A stretch of 64,000 bases of DNA from the NCBI GenBank assembly GCA_028564675.1, contig JAOVVO010000334.1, positions 20,805-84,804 of the forward strand, read 5' to 3'. The stretch's first letter is position 1, and every line of letters starts with the position of its first letter. The DNA comes from Onchocerca lupi (lineage: Eukaryota > Nematoda > Chromadorea > Rhabditida > Onchocercidae). Positions 24,700 through 37,895 of this stretch are shown in pieces. The position numbers were made by a program, and so were the translations under genes. The notes under the pieces are model-generated. The model searched no databases. It was not told the DNA's origin and saw nothing but the letters and a program-made list of their open reading frames with translations.

Positions 24700-27085
24700 A
24701 TGCTAGTGAATACTGAAGATGTTACAGTGCCCTGGGGTAGGGCACCGGATTCTTTGGATATACAGATGGGCCGCTGGCGTATGGCAGTATTTCAGGATGT
24801 TCAGGAAAGTTTCGATCGCTCCAAATTGTATTTCCTCTATGATCCGATTGCGGATGAAAATTCAAGAACAAGGTAAGCGACAGGGTTTTCTAGTTTTAGG
24901 ATTTTACTATGAAGTTGGAATTTTGATACCACTTCAAATATTAGTAATTGAAATGTATCATCCATGCTCTTTTAGTGGTGGACGCAAAGGCAACCAAGGT
25001 TTAGTTGTTTTCGATTTGTATCAACGGTGCTTTACACGAGAAATACCTATCTTTTGTGAAGGTATAAGTTGCAAGCTTAATTATTTGAAACCTGTTAAAA
25101 CCGCAATAATTTTTTTCAATATCAAAAACTTTGGAGCATATATATGTTTTCTTTGTTGTATAATACATTTGTAATTTCTTTAGGAACACCGAAATTCATA
25201 TTTGCATTGAAATGCCCGTCATCTTCTGGAGGTTCATCATTTGTGATTACTTGTACAACCAATAGATATGATCAAACTGGGGTTGGTTGTTTTTTATTTC
25301 TATATTTTCTAAATAAAATTTTTGAATCAATGTAATATGTGAAAGTTTCAAAGCATATAGAGTAATGGATCCAAAAATGATATAAAAATTTGTTAGAAGT
25401 TTAGTAAAAAAGAAACATGAAAATTATAATAGTTAGAAAACTATATCCAATTATGAAGGATATTCGGCTTATTATCCTACCGCTGTGTTACAAATAGTTG
25501 TTGTTTTTCGAAGTCTTTTTTGCTTTTAATCTAATTCGGCCTTTGTTTTGTTTTTCAGTTATTACTGTACAGAATTAATTTGACATGCGATGGGATGAAT
25601 TTGGAAAGCGAGCCAATGGCTTTGTTATCAAATTTTATAGCAATCAATGATACATTCATCGTTTCGATGCGAGAAGATGCACCTGAAGTTGTGCTGATGA
25701 CTGCTCCTGGTCTTACTATTTGGCGAATCAACTGTCTTAGCGGGCTACCTTCCAGTCCAGTTGAATCCTTCTCCATCCCAGGGGCAGAACTCAATCATTA
25801 TTATGATGCTTATCTAAGCCAAGGGTATGAGTTTTTCTACCTTCATTTTTTTTCGAAATGAATTATTTAGAATTGATAAATTTGATTTAAACTGTTGGAT
25901 TCTGTTTAAATTGTCAAATTCCCAATCGCTACATATTAATATTCTTCATTTTTAAGAAATTCTTACAGCTGTCATTATATTTATGATAATAAGGTTTACT
26001 TTTGCTATATTCACTGGTTTTTTCCTTTTTTTTTTTTCAGGAACATATATTTCCTTTCCCAGTCACCCGATGGGCATTTCGATCACTCACGAATTCACGT
26101 TCTTGAAATCGCAGGACAGCATCAGTTACATACTGCGATTTGTAATCCTGATCCTGTGCGTGGTGTACCATGTGTTCGTAAGCAGGCTGCTATTGATTCT
26201 GTGTCAGGTATGTTGAATAGTTAATCCTGTTGTCCTTTTCATTTGATTTATATAACTTTCTTCATAATATTACTTTGCGATTTGTTTACGGTTCATAGAA
26301 AATTTTTGGAAGCACACAATTTGCAGGATACATTTTGCTTGCTGGTGGCGAGATCGATTATGGTGGCTCGATATCCCGACTTGTTGATTATTGGTTTCTT
26401 GATCTTTCAACTTTTATGTGGCAACAAATTCCAGCAGAGATGCCAATCCCCCTGATTGAACCACGCCTTACTACTACAAATTCAGGTTAACTTTGAAATT
26501 AACCTTGTAATATTGATTTTATGATTCTTTTTTCAGTTGTTGTTTTGAAAAACTCACGAATTTTCAGGAAATATTTATTTATGGGGTGATTTCGATCAAC
26601 CATTGCCAGGTATGCCAGCTGGAACACATTTGCGTATTCTGAAAATAACTGGATTTGAAAACATTAAACCACCTTCTTATGACGAAGCATCCAAAAAACC
26701 TGCTTCACCTCCATTCGTTCCGCAAGGACCATATCCAGTGGGCATTTCAGATGGATCATCTCTATCCTATCCAAGTCTTGGTTTTCCACAAACAGGTAAC
26801 ACGCAGAGTATGGCTCCTTATCCACAAAATGATTCTCCCTATTTAAAAAATAATCCTCCTTATCCACAGAGGCAGTCTTTTTGTCCTCCGGGACAAACAA
26901 CATATCCTCAAGCGCAACCGCAACAAGGTTATCCGGCATCGGTACCTTATCTTCAGAGTGACAACCGTCAGTCCCCTTACCAAGGCGGTACACCGCAGCA
27001 TCCGGATGGTGGTGCTCCTGGACCTTTTACTGGCCAGCATGCTTATTATCCACCACAAGAAAAGCAGAATTGCTGTCTTCAGTGA
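24700..27085 (+). CDS. Kelch-like protein with proline-rich PPxY tail and C-terminal CaaX box
   Basis: Seven exons join in frame: 24700-24872, 24976-25061, 25184-25281, 25559-25824, 26041-26207, 26327-26485 and 26568-27085, giving about 488 residues. The first roughly 330 residues form repeated beta-propeller-like segments. Kelch-type features are GYILLAGGEIDYGG followed by DYWFLDLSTFMWQQIP, and GNIYLWGDF. The last 140 residues are Pro/Tyr/Gln-rich with PPSYDEA, a PPxY motif of the kind bound by WW domains. The protein ends KQNCCLQ, a CaaX box whose final Gln favours farnesylation. There is no signal peptide or membrane segment. The likely picture is a cytosolic propeller held at a membrane by a lipid, offering a WW-binding tail. 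The kelch assignment is by eye; I do not recognise a named orthologue. All seven junctions keep phase. Confidence 0.8.
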
Positions 27086-30021
27086 GAATTTTTCAATATA
27101 TGTGTAATTCATTATTTAATCAGATATCCCAAATATTTTACTTATATTATGAGTAATGCAATTTGGTATCCGTTGTTTTGTTCTTACTGTACTAGGTTTC
27201 TTGATATATGTTTCTAAAGTTTTCAACACTTTTTTAATTTTGCAAGGAATTCTCCTTTCTATATTTTAGCATAAATTCATCCGTGTTTCCGTCATTTATT
27301 TCCTTTTGTACTAGAATCCGCTGCATTATGTGATTGCTATATACATGAATTTCTATTTAGCTTCTGTGTCTTTTTTGCATCATTTTTATTCCCTATATTT
27401 TTTTCAAGTTTAGCACAAACTTTTATGTTCGTAATAGTGATTTCTGCAATTCATCAAAAGTCTACCTGAACTTATCTATTGTAATGTTTTTATACTCCCA
27501 GTGGATTATCAGAAATCGGAAAAAATTATCATTTAACTGTATGTTGAGTAATGTATTAATATTTGTTGTCAAAAATATCAGGTTTTGTCCATTTGAAAAG
27601 AAAAACTGCTTATTCTTTTTCTTAAGAAATAAGGGATGAGATAAATAACACACTGTCCCGTACTTTTTTTCATTCCAAGCTATTTTTTCTTTAAGAACCC
27701 ATCTTAATATTTTAGCTCAATTTTTGATTGTTGTCGGATGTCGATACTTCCATCTTTATTCCTCTTTTTTTTTTTTTTTCGATTACTATCATTATCCTAA
27801 TTTTACCACAAAAGAATTCCTCTTTTTCTTCATAATGTAATTGGAAATACTGTATCAGTCTTCCGTAGTCTTTGTTAGTTGATCGCATTATTATTACTCA
27901 TTGTTCCACTTTTCACTTATTCTACATTTTCATGTAGATTTTCTGGTTTTATGCTTTCTTTGTTCCATAATTTTTTTACATTATTCAAAAAGTATATGTA
28001 GATGTTAAGGTTTCGAGGTCTTCAAAAAATGTATAGAACACAGTACACTTGCTCAAAATATTTATGTCTCAGTTCGTTTTCCAGACTGCACATACTGAAG
28101 CATCGTAGATTCAGTTCCTGATGAGATTTGACCATAGCTTCCAAGTCCCGAGCTGACTTTTCAATTACATGTAATTAATTTCTAACCTCATGTCTCCATA
28201 CAGGAAATTCCTAATCTTTGGAAAATATTTCTTTTGTCCTACTGTACAACAATGGACATAATTCCATCTAAACTCACTTACTTGTCACTGCTGATATAAT
28301 GAGTCGATCAACTTTCTTTCCGCTTATCTGTTCGTGATACATTTTAGTTTTATAATATGAATTAAGTTTAACAATGTTTCAAGATTTTCATACAGTTGAC
28401 AGGACTTCAAGTACTGCCCAACGCAACCAATGGTTTTACTTCTTTAATGTAAAGTTTTAGCCTTGTTGTTGCTTTCCCGTTTTTCAGTGGGTTGTTACTG
28501 GTAAAAAGTATTTGATGACTAAAAATTGAAGGGTATGAATTTGGTGTAACAGAAAAGAATCTTTTATTCATTTAACGTTTCTAAAAGTTTTTTTGAATCT
28601 CGCTGCAGCTAATGAAGATCATTGTCGGTGTTTCTGAAAGCAGATATAGGAAGTATTGCAAAAATTAGTTAAGTATTACGCAAAGCAAATCTATTGTCGT
28701 TTGCCTCAAGATGCAGACAATAAGATGTTTAGAAATCTGAAATTAGCAGAACGTAGATAGGCACAAAATTAGATATTACCGTTTATGTATAAAGCGAATA
28801 GCAGTGTATTACATTATTGTTTAGATAATGTTAAGACTGATAGAGGATTTGCTATGATTTAGAAGAAATTTACATTAAGAAATGAACTTAAATTTCTCAA
28901 TTCGGCTTTTCCATGGAAAGCAAATGCACTGAAGATTTTTCTCAAAATTAGCAATTCTAGAGAATTTCGCCCATATAGAATTATAATTAAACAATATACA
29001 GGTTTTTTTTCTTAGTATCGGGTACTCAATATTGTCTATGGAATTAGAGATAATGTAATGGATTACAGAAGGATGGTTCTTTTCATTAAACAAATGAAAA
29101 TGAAAAAATTTTTTATTTTGAGGAAATGGCATGGTGATAGTCTAGGAGACGGATGAAACAGCAAAGACGGAAAATTTTCTGCTTAACATGCACACAGAAG
29201 GAAATTACGGAATATAAAACATGGGATCAGAATTTATGATAATAAATAGTTAAGATCGAAGAGGCCGATTGCCTGAAGAAATGAAAAACTTATGGATAAA
29301 TTTCATTTGCTGATTTGACTAACTATTTCTAGTTTGGAAGTCATTCGAAAATTGTTTCAGAAATAAATTCAGTAATACTTATTTAGTTACCTTCCTTTAC
29401 AGAATTTTTAGAACTTTCAACGTCCACACTTTCATTTTCGAAAAAACCACTTTCACCACATCCATTTTTTTTCATTCAACTTTCGAATTTGAACATTTCA
29501 AACTTTTCAAGTGAAAGAGGTAATCGGCTTTATCATTTATATTTGGGATTCCAGAATCTTTAGTGTAAACTCTGCTGATTGAAGTCGTACTAATTCTCTT
29601 TCGTATTAAAGGGTTAATTTAGGATTTTCGAGCAATGGCAGATCCAAGTCAGAGTTAAAAGTGTGTGTGAATCAAAGATTTTTTAAGCACTATTGACAGT
29701 CACTTCACAATGTAAAGACCTTATATTAGTTGCACCTGCAACACATCACTTCAAATCTTTCAATAATTGCAGGACATTATATGCACTTAGTGTGAAATAG
29801 TTAAATCAGTAAGTCTGAATACCTTGAAAAATTGAACTAAAGTCTGAAATTTCAAGATAGATATGTAATATTTCACTGCTGGAAATCTCAGAATATTTGC
29901 AGTTATTGCATAAATGTAAGCGTGTACAGTATGATATCATCATTAGAATAACAGATGTTGGACCTGCTGCGCCAAATAAGTTTGAGAGTACTGCTAATTT
30001 CCTAAACAAATAGCTTCTATT
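27086..30021. other. Intergenic stretch, no gene seen
   Basis: AT-rich sequence with many T runs. The frames at 27462-27653 and 28875-29132 are short and lysine/phenylalanine-rich, with no motif. The first few hundred bases are presumably the 3' UTR of the kelch-like gene and the last part the 3' flank of the minus-strand gene ending at 30022. Confidence 0.4.
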
Positions 30022-32700
30022 CTATGAGAAAATAATAGATGTGAGCATAAATAAAATGGAGTGAATGAGGCATATTGATGGACAAGTGGAAGAATTCAGC
30101 GAATGACTTTCTGGTACAGTACTATCTACAGCAGCAGCATGCTTATTGACTGCTTCAGGAACTAGGATATTTTCTCCGGCTGTTCCACTGACTACGCCTT
30201 CATGATTTACCACTGAGGCTTGTCCTGGCCCAGCCACCTCATCAAGTTGCGGAATACTGCAGTCAAAATCGCAAGAATGCAACTTATCTGCATGTAAACC
30301 CTGAAAGGAAAACGAACATCCTGACCGCAATGTCGGATGAAATCATCAAATGTTGAAAAATAGTCTTCCCTATTTTTATAACTAAATTCGTTATTTAAGA
30401 TTTTGATATATAACCTTGAACATATTTCTCAAGCTTTTACACATGATTAGTTGTGCACTTTCTGATTGACAAATTCCTTTCATTGCGCTGATATATTCTT
30501 GCAATTTATTGTTTACTTCTTGGCAAACCTGAAAAACCCATCGTAAATTGACAAGCAAAATTTTTTTTATCGAACTGACACTTGAATCAAGCAAAAGATT
30601 AAAGTTTGCAGTTATTTATATTTTATGTTTCTTCCGCATATGCCGCTTTCTCTTATTAGATTTGCTGCAATCTCAAACATCTATTGATCCACAAAAATGT
30701 TAACCTGATCATCAGGATGTTCCAGAAACTTCTCGGATAAATAGGATCCAGCGCTAAGTGTCATTTCACCAATTCGTTCTTCCGTTAAGCATTCACGATG
30801 TTCCTTCAGTATTTTCTGTCCTTCCTGTAAAGAAATACCAATAAAATCCATCTAAAACATATTCGGAGCTAAATGAAAGAAAATTAAATCCAAAACTCCT
30901 GTGTGTTTATTTAATACAAAATAAAAAACTAGTTTAAAAACAGTAGTGTTCTAAATAAAAACAACTGATTTTTTTATATAAAAAAAATTTGGTTAAATGA
31001 CAATTTTGCTATTCTATTTTTTTTTCTTTTTTTTATATACAAACAAACCAAACTATACCAGAAATTAAGTAACTAACCCGTGAACAAGCATAGGTCAAGA
31101 GGTAATAACTCTTCAAAAAGCTGCCTGAATTTTTTCGATGTATCAACAGATCGCTTACTGTGTTTGAAGCAGCAACAATTTCATTATGTTCACACTCATG
31201 CTTGATTGGTCCAGCATCCTGAAGATGTTGCTTTCTAATAAATGCAATCCGAAATGAAATATATCGTAATCATAAACATCATAATCATTATCATAATCTC
31301 TTCTTTTGACCTGTTAGATAATAGGCCTTTTTCTGTCAGAACTTTTTTTCTTTTGGCGGAGCAAGGATCTATGCTCATTCCTTTTTTCTTCTCCGAACAA
31401 ACAATGAATACAGCTCTTCAATATGGTATTATAAATATCTATTCAATTGATAGATTCAATTAAAATAACATTTTTTCAAATCGATCGAATACGTAAATTA
31501 AATATGCCGCCCTGTTATATATATATTTCAATAAATAGAAGATCAGCCTATATGCAAAGCGTGTAATAAAAAAGGCAATGAAAGTTGTTGACAAATTTCC
31601 TATCGAAACTACAAAGTATTCAAGTTATCTTCCAAACTACAAGCATAATATCAAATGAGTGATATGCTGCACCGCTTTCTACAGTAACTGTCAGAATGAT
31701 TTTCGAAATCAAAATAGCTTAAGACATTTTGAAACAGTGAAATTTCAAGTATCACAACATCTAAACCACAGTGATTCAGAATCCTAGCTAATCTTAATTC
31801 GCATCATGATTTGGGATCTAATCGGATTAAACTGCAAATTAGTATAATGAACATGCTATTTATGCGAATTTGAAGTACATCCGATGTTATAGCAGGGAAG
31901 AAGCAGCGTCTATTTTTTAAGTAGAATAGGTATTTATTATTAAGAACTAAGCAGTAGTCATTCGACAGCTACAATAAATTCACCTATCCATACCTTTTTA
32001 TTCTCTGATAAGTTACTTTACAATTCAGGATAATAACTTATAAATATACACAACTAAAGATAATTGCAGCTTGAATGCATAATTAGCTAATTGCTCTATC
32101 TTTGGCATCGTCTCACATAGTCAATTAGACCAGAATCCATTTTGTTGATACTGCAATTAACTAATATTATTTACCTATTTTTGTTAATGAACTAATCGAT
32201 CTCCTTTATACCTTTACTTCTTTCTCTCATGCAATAAACGTTTCGTTTTCAAAAAAAAAGAAGAAAAAAAATTATGAAATATTTTATTGAAAATAGTTTC
32301 TAAGGACATCATTCATGTGTGCTTTCTTGCCTTTCATAAAAATCTTGTTTTTCCGAAGTATTCAGAAAATTAATTTATTAATTCTTGAAGTTGAATTCAA
32401 AGGATATGTGCTATTGCTGCATCATGCGCGAAAGTATGAAAATCTTGAGGAATATAAGAAGAGCTATTCTAAAGATTCTATAATGATGAATGCAGTCTAC
32501 TTCTAGCTACAGAACATTTTCCTGGAGGATCCGGCCGAGGATTGTAAAAGTAAAACAATCAGAGCTTACTTTGATACATAAATCGAGCTGCCTTAGATGC
32601 TCACATTGATTTTCATTGATTGTAACAACATTATCTTTTAGTTCATATAATGTCCATGCCCACTCATCCAGAATATTTATGAAACACTTCACCAATATTA
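30022..32700 (-). CDS. Secreted cysteine-rich protein with GPI-anchor-type tail (5' end unresolved)
   Basis: Five exons join in phase on the minus strand: about 32690-32570, 31218-31078, 30824-30705, 30528-30415 and 30300-30022. The protein part has regularly spaced cysteines: CFINILDEWAWTLYEL, CEHLRQLDLC, KHECEHNE, LTYACSR, HRECLTEE, VCQEVNNKL, GICQSES, MCKSLRNM, SCDFDC. This spacing resembles nematode secreted Cys-rich families such as DUF19 (T20D4.11-like) or chondroitin proteoglycan 4; I cannot choose between them. The end is SLNSSTCPS followed by a hydrophobic stretch (IHSILFMLTSIIF) up to the stop, as in GPI-anchor signals. The exon at 31078-31218 contains a GTAAGC...TTCAG pair only 34 bases apart but reads through in frame, so I leave it unspliced. 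The signal-peptide exon was not found, so the start at about 32700 is a limit, not a start codon. Confidence 0.6.
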
Positions 32701-32719
32701 TATAATCGCATATCTTCAA

Positions 32720-34160
32720 ACAGTTGAGGATAAACTGTCATTTCATAAATTTCGATTCAAATCCTCAGAAATCATCAAAAAATGCAGTCTTCGTTGTCTT
32801 TTCTTAATATTCGTATTACTATTAGGAGTTCAGAAATGGAAAATGAATCCACTTTAGACTTAAAAATTCTAATGCAAAATAACTAACTTGTTCTGTACTT
32901 GTGATATTGCTTAATAATAGCAGTACAGAAAATTCAAATTTCATCGAAAAACGCTCAAATTTGCTGACAACTCGTAACAAGCCGCAATAATATTGGCCAG
33001 ATTGATTGGATCTTCACCGAATCTCCGCAGAATTTTTTAGAAATTCATCTAAGCCTTGACTTTAAAAAATGCTTGTTGCTGCTAAATAAGCGAGGAACAA
33101 TTACCAAATTTTATCTGCAACATAGTTGAATTTAATTTGCAATTCACAATAATTATTTCAAAAGATATCTGTCAAATAAATTTCGATTTAAAATTTCTAA
33201 AATTACTCCAGATTTTCAAAAATTGCTTCAGTGACCGACGATAAGACATTATTATCATGGCAAAAAAAAATTACTTTTAACAAATAAGTAAGCGATTTTT
33301 TCAGCTAATTCGTTATTTTCAGAATGTAAGAAGTTCTAAATAAAAAATTTAGAAAAAAAAATCCAACAGAGCTGACAGACTAGGAAAATCAACCAAACAA
33401 TAGAAAAACTGAAGACAGGGAACAAAACAACAGGGAGTTCTTAAAGGGAATATATCGACCGATATCTCAGTGTAGTACGAAAAGTACGAAGGAGATAAAG
33501 ACTTGTGGTCAATACTCTCCAGCGAAGGCAGTTGCTCATTCTTAAGAAAACTAAAAATGGAACTTGCCTGATAATCATATACAGATTATGCATCATGTAA
33601 AGATAAAACATAAATTTACTGACTTCAATCAGCAGTAACAAAAATGATGCACAATATGGCTGTTACCGATATATTTAGAATTCTAATGTCTGCATTCTTC
33701 AAAAAAAAAAGAAACCAAAGAACGTATTCAAGAGTATGTTTCAAATCAATCAAATTTATTGAACCAGTTTTGAATTCCTGCAGTTTTTTTCATAAATTCT
33801 GTTATATCAATAAAAAGTCATTTTGAAGCATAAAAGTATTCATGCATTTTAAAACAAGAGAATGAACGACTTAAGATGCGTAGCATGAAACTTGATCTGT
33901 GATCAATGAAACAAAATATAATCGCTAAGAAACTTGCAGATTTTAGTGTAGCTAAAATGACCCAAGACGCAGATTGGCCTAGTATTTGATGAGCAGTGCC
34001 AGTAATCAAACATTGAGAAATGGTTAGCAATTGCGCAAAGACAGATGGCAAATATGTTGATTAACTATATCAAAAGTTAATTAGTCTGCAAAAGGAACAA
34101 ATTACAGAAAGTAATTGGTACATACCTACAGGACCCTTTTAGTGCTGTTTTATGCATAAG
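32720..34160. other. Stretch that may hide the first exon of the Cys-rich gene
   Basis: No exon can be supported. A signal-peptide exon for the minus-strand Cys-rich gene is expected upstream of 32700, but no ATG plus hydrophobic segment with a good donor stands out. The hydrophobic frame at 33818-34051 (minus) has no clear donor. Confidence 0.25.
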
Positions 34161-34167
34161 GAAACTT

Positions 34168-34484
34168 CAGATTTTCTAATAAATTTCGAAAAATCTTCAT
34201 TCTTCGAGATTTTTTCTAAACTCTCTCCCTTTCTCTCCTTTAGTTTCCTTCGGAATCGTCGGATGAAAACTTCATGATTTAAATTTTTGATGAATAATTT
34301 GATGAGAGAAAAGAAAAAAGGGAGGAAAAAAAAAAGATGATTTCTGAACTCTTCCTTTCTTTTTTCTTTTTTCTCATCAAATTATTCATCTATCAAAAAT
34401 TTAAATCAAATAGTTTTCATCCGATGATTTAGAACAGTTTAGAAAAAATTTCGAACAATGATTTCCGAAAGTTATTAGAAAAGT
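34168..34484. repeat. Long imperfect inverted repeat (fold-back element)
   Basis: The left arm, about 34168-34330, is matched in reverse complement by the right arm, about 34350-34484. Paired blocks include TTCGAGATTTTTTCTAAACT with the complement of AGTTTAGAAAAAATTTCGAA, and GGATGAAAACTTCATGATTT with the complement of AAATCAAATAGTTTTCATCC. The arms run to about 130-160 bases with internal bulges, and the loop is purine-rich around 34320-34337. No target-site duplication was identified. A small near-palindrome GTGATTTC...AAAGAATCAC follows at about 34489-34513. Confidence 0.75.
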
Positions 34485-35442
34485 CAAGTGATTTCTTTTC
34501 TTAAAGAATCACTTTTCTACACCATTCTTTGGACGCATACGGAAAGAATCCATTCGGAAAAGGCTAAGTGGAATTTCTTTCTTTTTTCATGTGATATAAA
34601 AATTTGCTGGAAAATAACTCAAATAAGAGAGAAATATAATAAGAAACCTTTCTGAATTAAGTTTTGAATGTTGAATTATACGTTTTTCGCGTGAAAAGAG
34701 ACGAAGTCTCCTAGAAATTCGTGTTTTCACCGAGTGGTACGAAGCATAGCTGAAGCGAATGATGTGTCTAACCGGGTCTTGACGATTCAGTTTATCTTTC
34801 CGAAACTTCCTGAAAAATTTTCGGAAAATCAGCCAGTACTTTGTTCTTAAGCATTATCTGTTTTGCTAAAGCTATATTAATCTTTTGCAACGGTTTTTGC
34901 GACTGCGTTTAACATCATTGTCGTCTAGATTAATTTTCAAAATAACACTTGAATGGCGACAAAATGCAACTTATAAAAGAGAAATGAAGAAACATGATTA
35001 AGGACTGGACTTCAAACTCCTAATTCGCAGCATCGAAGAACATGTTCAACAGTATAAGAGAGATCCTTGAAAGATACATTTGTGCTATTAGCCATCAATT
35101 TGCTATCGACGACTATTTTTAATGAGAGGAATAATATAGTTTAGGAATTTTCTCTACTGAGCTGTAAAGCAAAGACCGACTGTTTGTTGATGTTGACTCT
35201 TCTATTTGTTAGAAATGTTTCATTCATGAGGGTTCATGGTCTCCAAATCATTTCTAATCATGTATAAATTAAATTTTGGAAGAGTAATCATAAAATCTTT
35301 AAAAATATAAAATAAGCTAGAAATTCTGAACAAAAGACTTGTTTATTGGTTGGCTTTTTCGAAAAACAATGCTAGCAAAACTTACGGAGAAGTGTAACAG
35401 TAAATTACAATCAAACTAATGTAAAATATGTTGAAAAAATGC

Positions 35443-35633
35443 GCCCATTCAATTTAAATGCTCAATGCTTCAATTAAGCAATTAGAAATAAAGGCATTGC
35501 GATTTAATCCAACCAGAAATCAACATTGCTTGTCAGAAGGATAATCTAACTTAGATAAAAGTCCACTCAACTCAAACGCTTAATGTTTTCATCAAGCAAT
35601 TAGAAATAAAGGCATTAACGATATAATCCAACT
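35443..35633 (+). repeat. Direct repeat, two diverged units about 118 bp apart
   Basis: Units at about 35443-35513 and 35561-35633 share AAGCAATTAGAAATAAAGGC exactly, with recognisable flanks (TCAATGCTTCAATT against TTAATGTTTTCATC, then TTTAATCCAAC against TATAATCCAAC). Function unknown; an old tandem duplication. Confidence 0.7.
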
Positions 35634-36690
35634 AATGTTTGAAATAACTTCATTAATAATATACGGTACTTCGTGAAATTCATTTTTCATTTCGAAAAGA
35701 AAAGGAAAAAAATGAAAGAAAATAGAAATTTCGGTAGATTCTAGTGGGCTAAGTTGAGACAATGCAACTTATCGGAGGAAATAGAATTGATAATGTGAGG
35801 AACTTCCGCTTCAATAATCTTTGCAACAATTAATAAAGAAAAGTTGTGTGAGAAAAATGTTTATTTTGTGCGAAAGTGATAGCGAAGATCGAAATGACAT
35901 CGACGTCGATTTCCTGCTGATGCAAATAAGCGATCATACTGCATAGGAACAAATTTTTTTGCTGTCATAAATAACTTTGTTTTGCAGTTGGTAAAATCTA
36001 AAAGTTCAACAGCAAGTCTCAGGACGAGGCTCTCAAGAATGCCAACTACAAACACAGCATAGGAGATACCTTGATGCCAGAGCTTTTCTCCATATATTTA
36101 GACATCGTAAGATCGACCAATGAAAGGTCAATCCATGAAAGCGTTTTGCACCAGCCTAGTCATAGGTCCTAATGACTTCACTTTTACAGCCAACAAAACC
36201 ATTTTAACTTCATTTATCTAAGTAACTGCGACAATGAGTGTGTTCATGATTAAGCTGCAGGCTTTCATTTACACTAAAATTCCTCATAATTACATACAAA
36301 ACTAGCATAACCAAAAGTGACATGCTAATTGATCACCAATGCTTCCTCTTCAATTTCATAATTTTAAAGAATCTTATCTGCATTTATGCTTTATTCATTT
36401 CCGGGGTCATTGAAACAAAGAAAAAAAAGAGAATGTCGAAAAAAGAGAATATTACTGCCTGAGTAAGCTTAATAAAGATAAAGTAGACTGTTGAGGAACA
36501 GGAATAAACTGTTTATGACTAAAAATATAATAATATGAAACTCTGAAAAAGGAGATTAAAAAATTATTCATTTTTGGGGCCCAAGCGATAACATAGGATC
36601 AGGAATCACACACAAATTGTATCTAAGCGAAAACTGGAGAATCATCGATTAGAAAACACCGGTTAGGTAATGATTAAAATTAGGGAGAAA

Positions 36691-36804
36691 TCATTGATTA
36701 TCTCGTTAATTTACGGAGCAATAGTGCGTGAACCAAATATGAACATTTCATTGATTATCTCGTTAATTTACGGAGCAATAGTGCGTGAACCAAATATGAA
36801 CATT
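36691..36804 (+). repeat. Perfect 57-bp tandem duplication
   Basis: The unit beginning TCATTGATTATCTCG and ending AATATGAACATT occurs at 36691-36747 and again, base for base, at 36748-36804. The identity implies a recent duplication or an assembly artefact. It lies in non-coding sequence. Confidence 0.9.
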
Positions 36805-36809
36805 AACAT

Positions 36810-37890
36810 GACCAAAAAAAAAAAAAAGTTACAAAAATAGAATACCGGAAACATTGCAAAAGATAGCGCACGTTATAAAAACATGATAACAAATGAGAAA
36901 GGAGATAGAAAGCATAAATGATATAAAATACTTTAAGATTTTAGAATCAAAATGATATATTCCGGATATCATTGTAGTTAAAAGAATTATCAGCAAATTA
37001 ACTGATATCGCTATATCACAAGATGACAAAGTAAAAAAAAGGACACGAAAAGATCACAAAGTATGATTAAGATTTGAAGCCTAAAAAATATGATAAAAGA
37101 ATTCTTATGCGATGCTAGGAACGATGCTAGGAACATTGATGCAATCCCAATGAATATGGAAAATCTGGAAACAAACCAACCGCATCTAAAAAAACTAAAA
37201 AAAATTCCAGTCGGCCCATCGGTCTCTGATAAAGACTGAAGTGTTCGGTATCTGCCTGAAACTTCTTGTAGATCACGACATACTAGTTAATCCGAACAGT
37301 GTTGCACTGTTGGTAGCAAGTTGCAAGTTCCTGTAAGCAAACAAATTGAAGGAGATTTCGAAGAAATCAGATTTATTCAAATGGTCTAGCAGTTTGAAGT
37401 TCATTTATTTAGCAAAAAGATGAACAAGTATGTCTGATGCATGAGCAAAATCCGGCAATATATGCATGCAGAAAAATGAAGAATCAACGTTTATTGCGAC
37501 AAGACAAAAGTTGAAGACGTTTAATAAGGCGTGATGAGATAAAATGATTATTAGATGATTGGTATGATGAGTGGTATCATAAGCTTCTTTCATCAAGTTA
37601 GCATGAGGCCCTATAACGTCAAGCTAGTAAGACAGTTCGAATAAGTATCAATTCATCTTGATTTCCAGAAAATTTTAAGTTCAGAAGATTATTAAAATTT
37701 CGACTTATGTGCTGGGAATCAATAAACAATTTTGTGATTGCCTTCTAGTAATGTTTTCAAGGCACACATATTATGATTTACTATTGCTAATATGCGATGG
37801 ATAAATAATATGAGATTCTATAATCCACCCATTACTTCATGCTGTTGTGATAATTTATTTTCTTGGTCACCATTAGAATGTTCGAATTCT
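36810..37890. other. Intergenic stretch, no gene seen
   Basis: Short open frames only (for example 36829-37029 and 37405-37596, minus), with no motif. A small local duplication GATGCTAGGAAC occurs twice near 37112-37135. Confidence 0.35.
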
Positions 37891-37895
37891 AAGCG

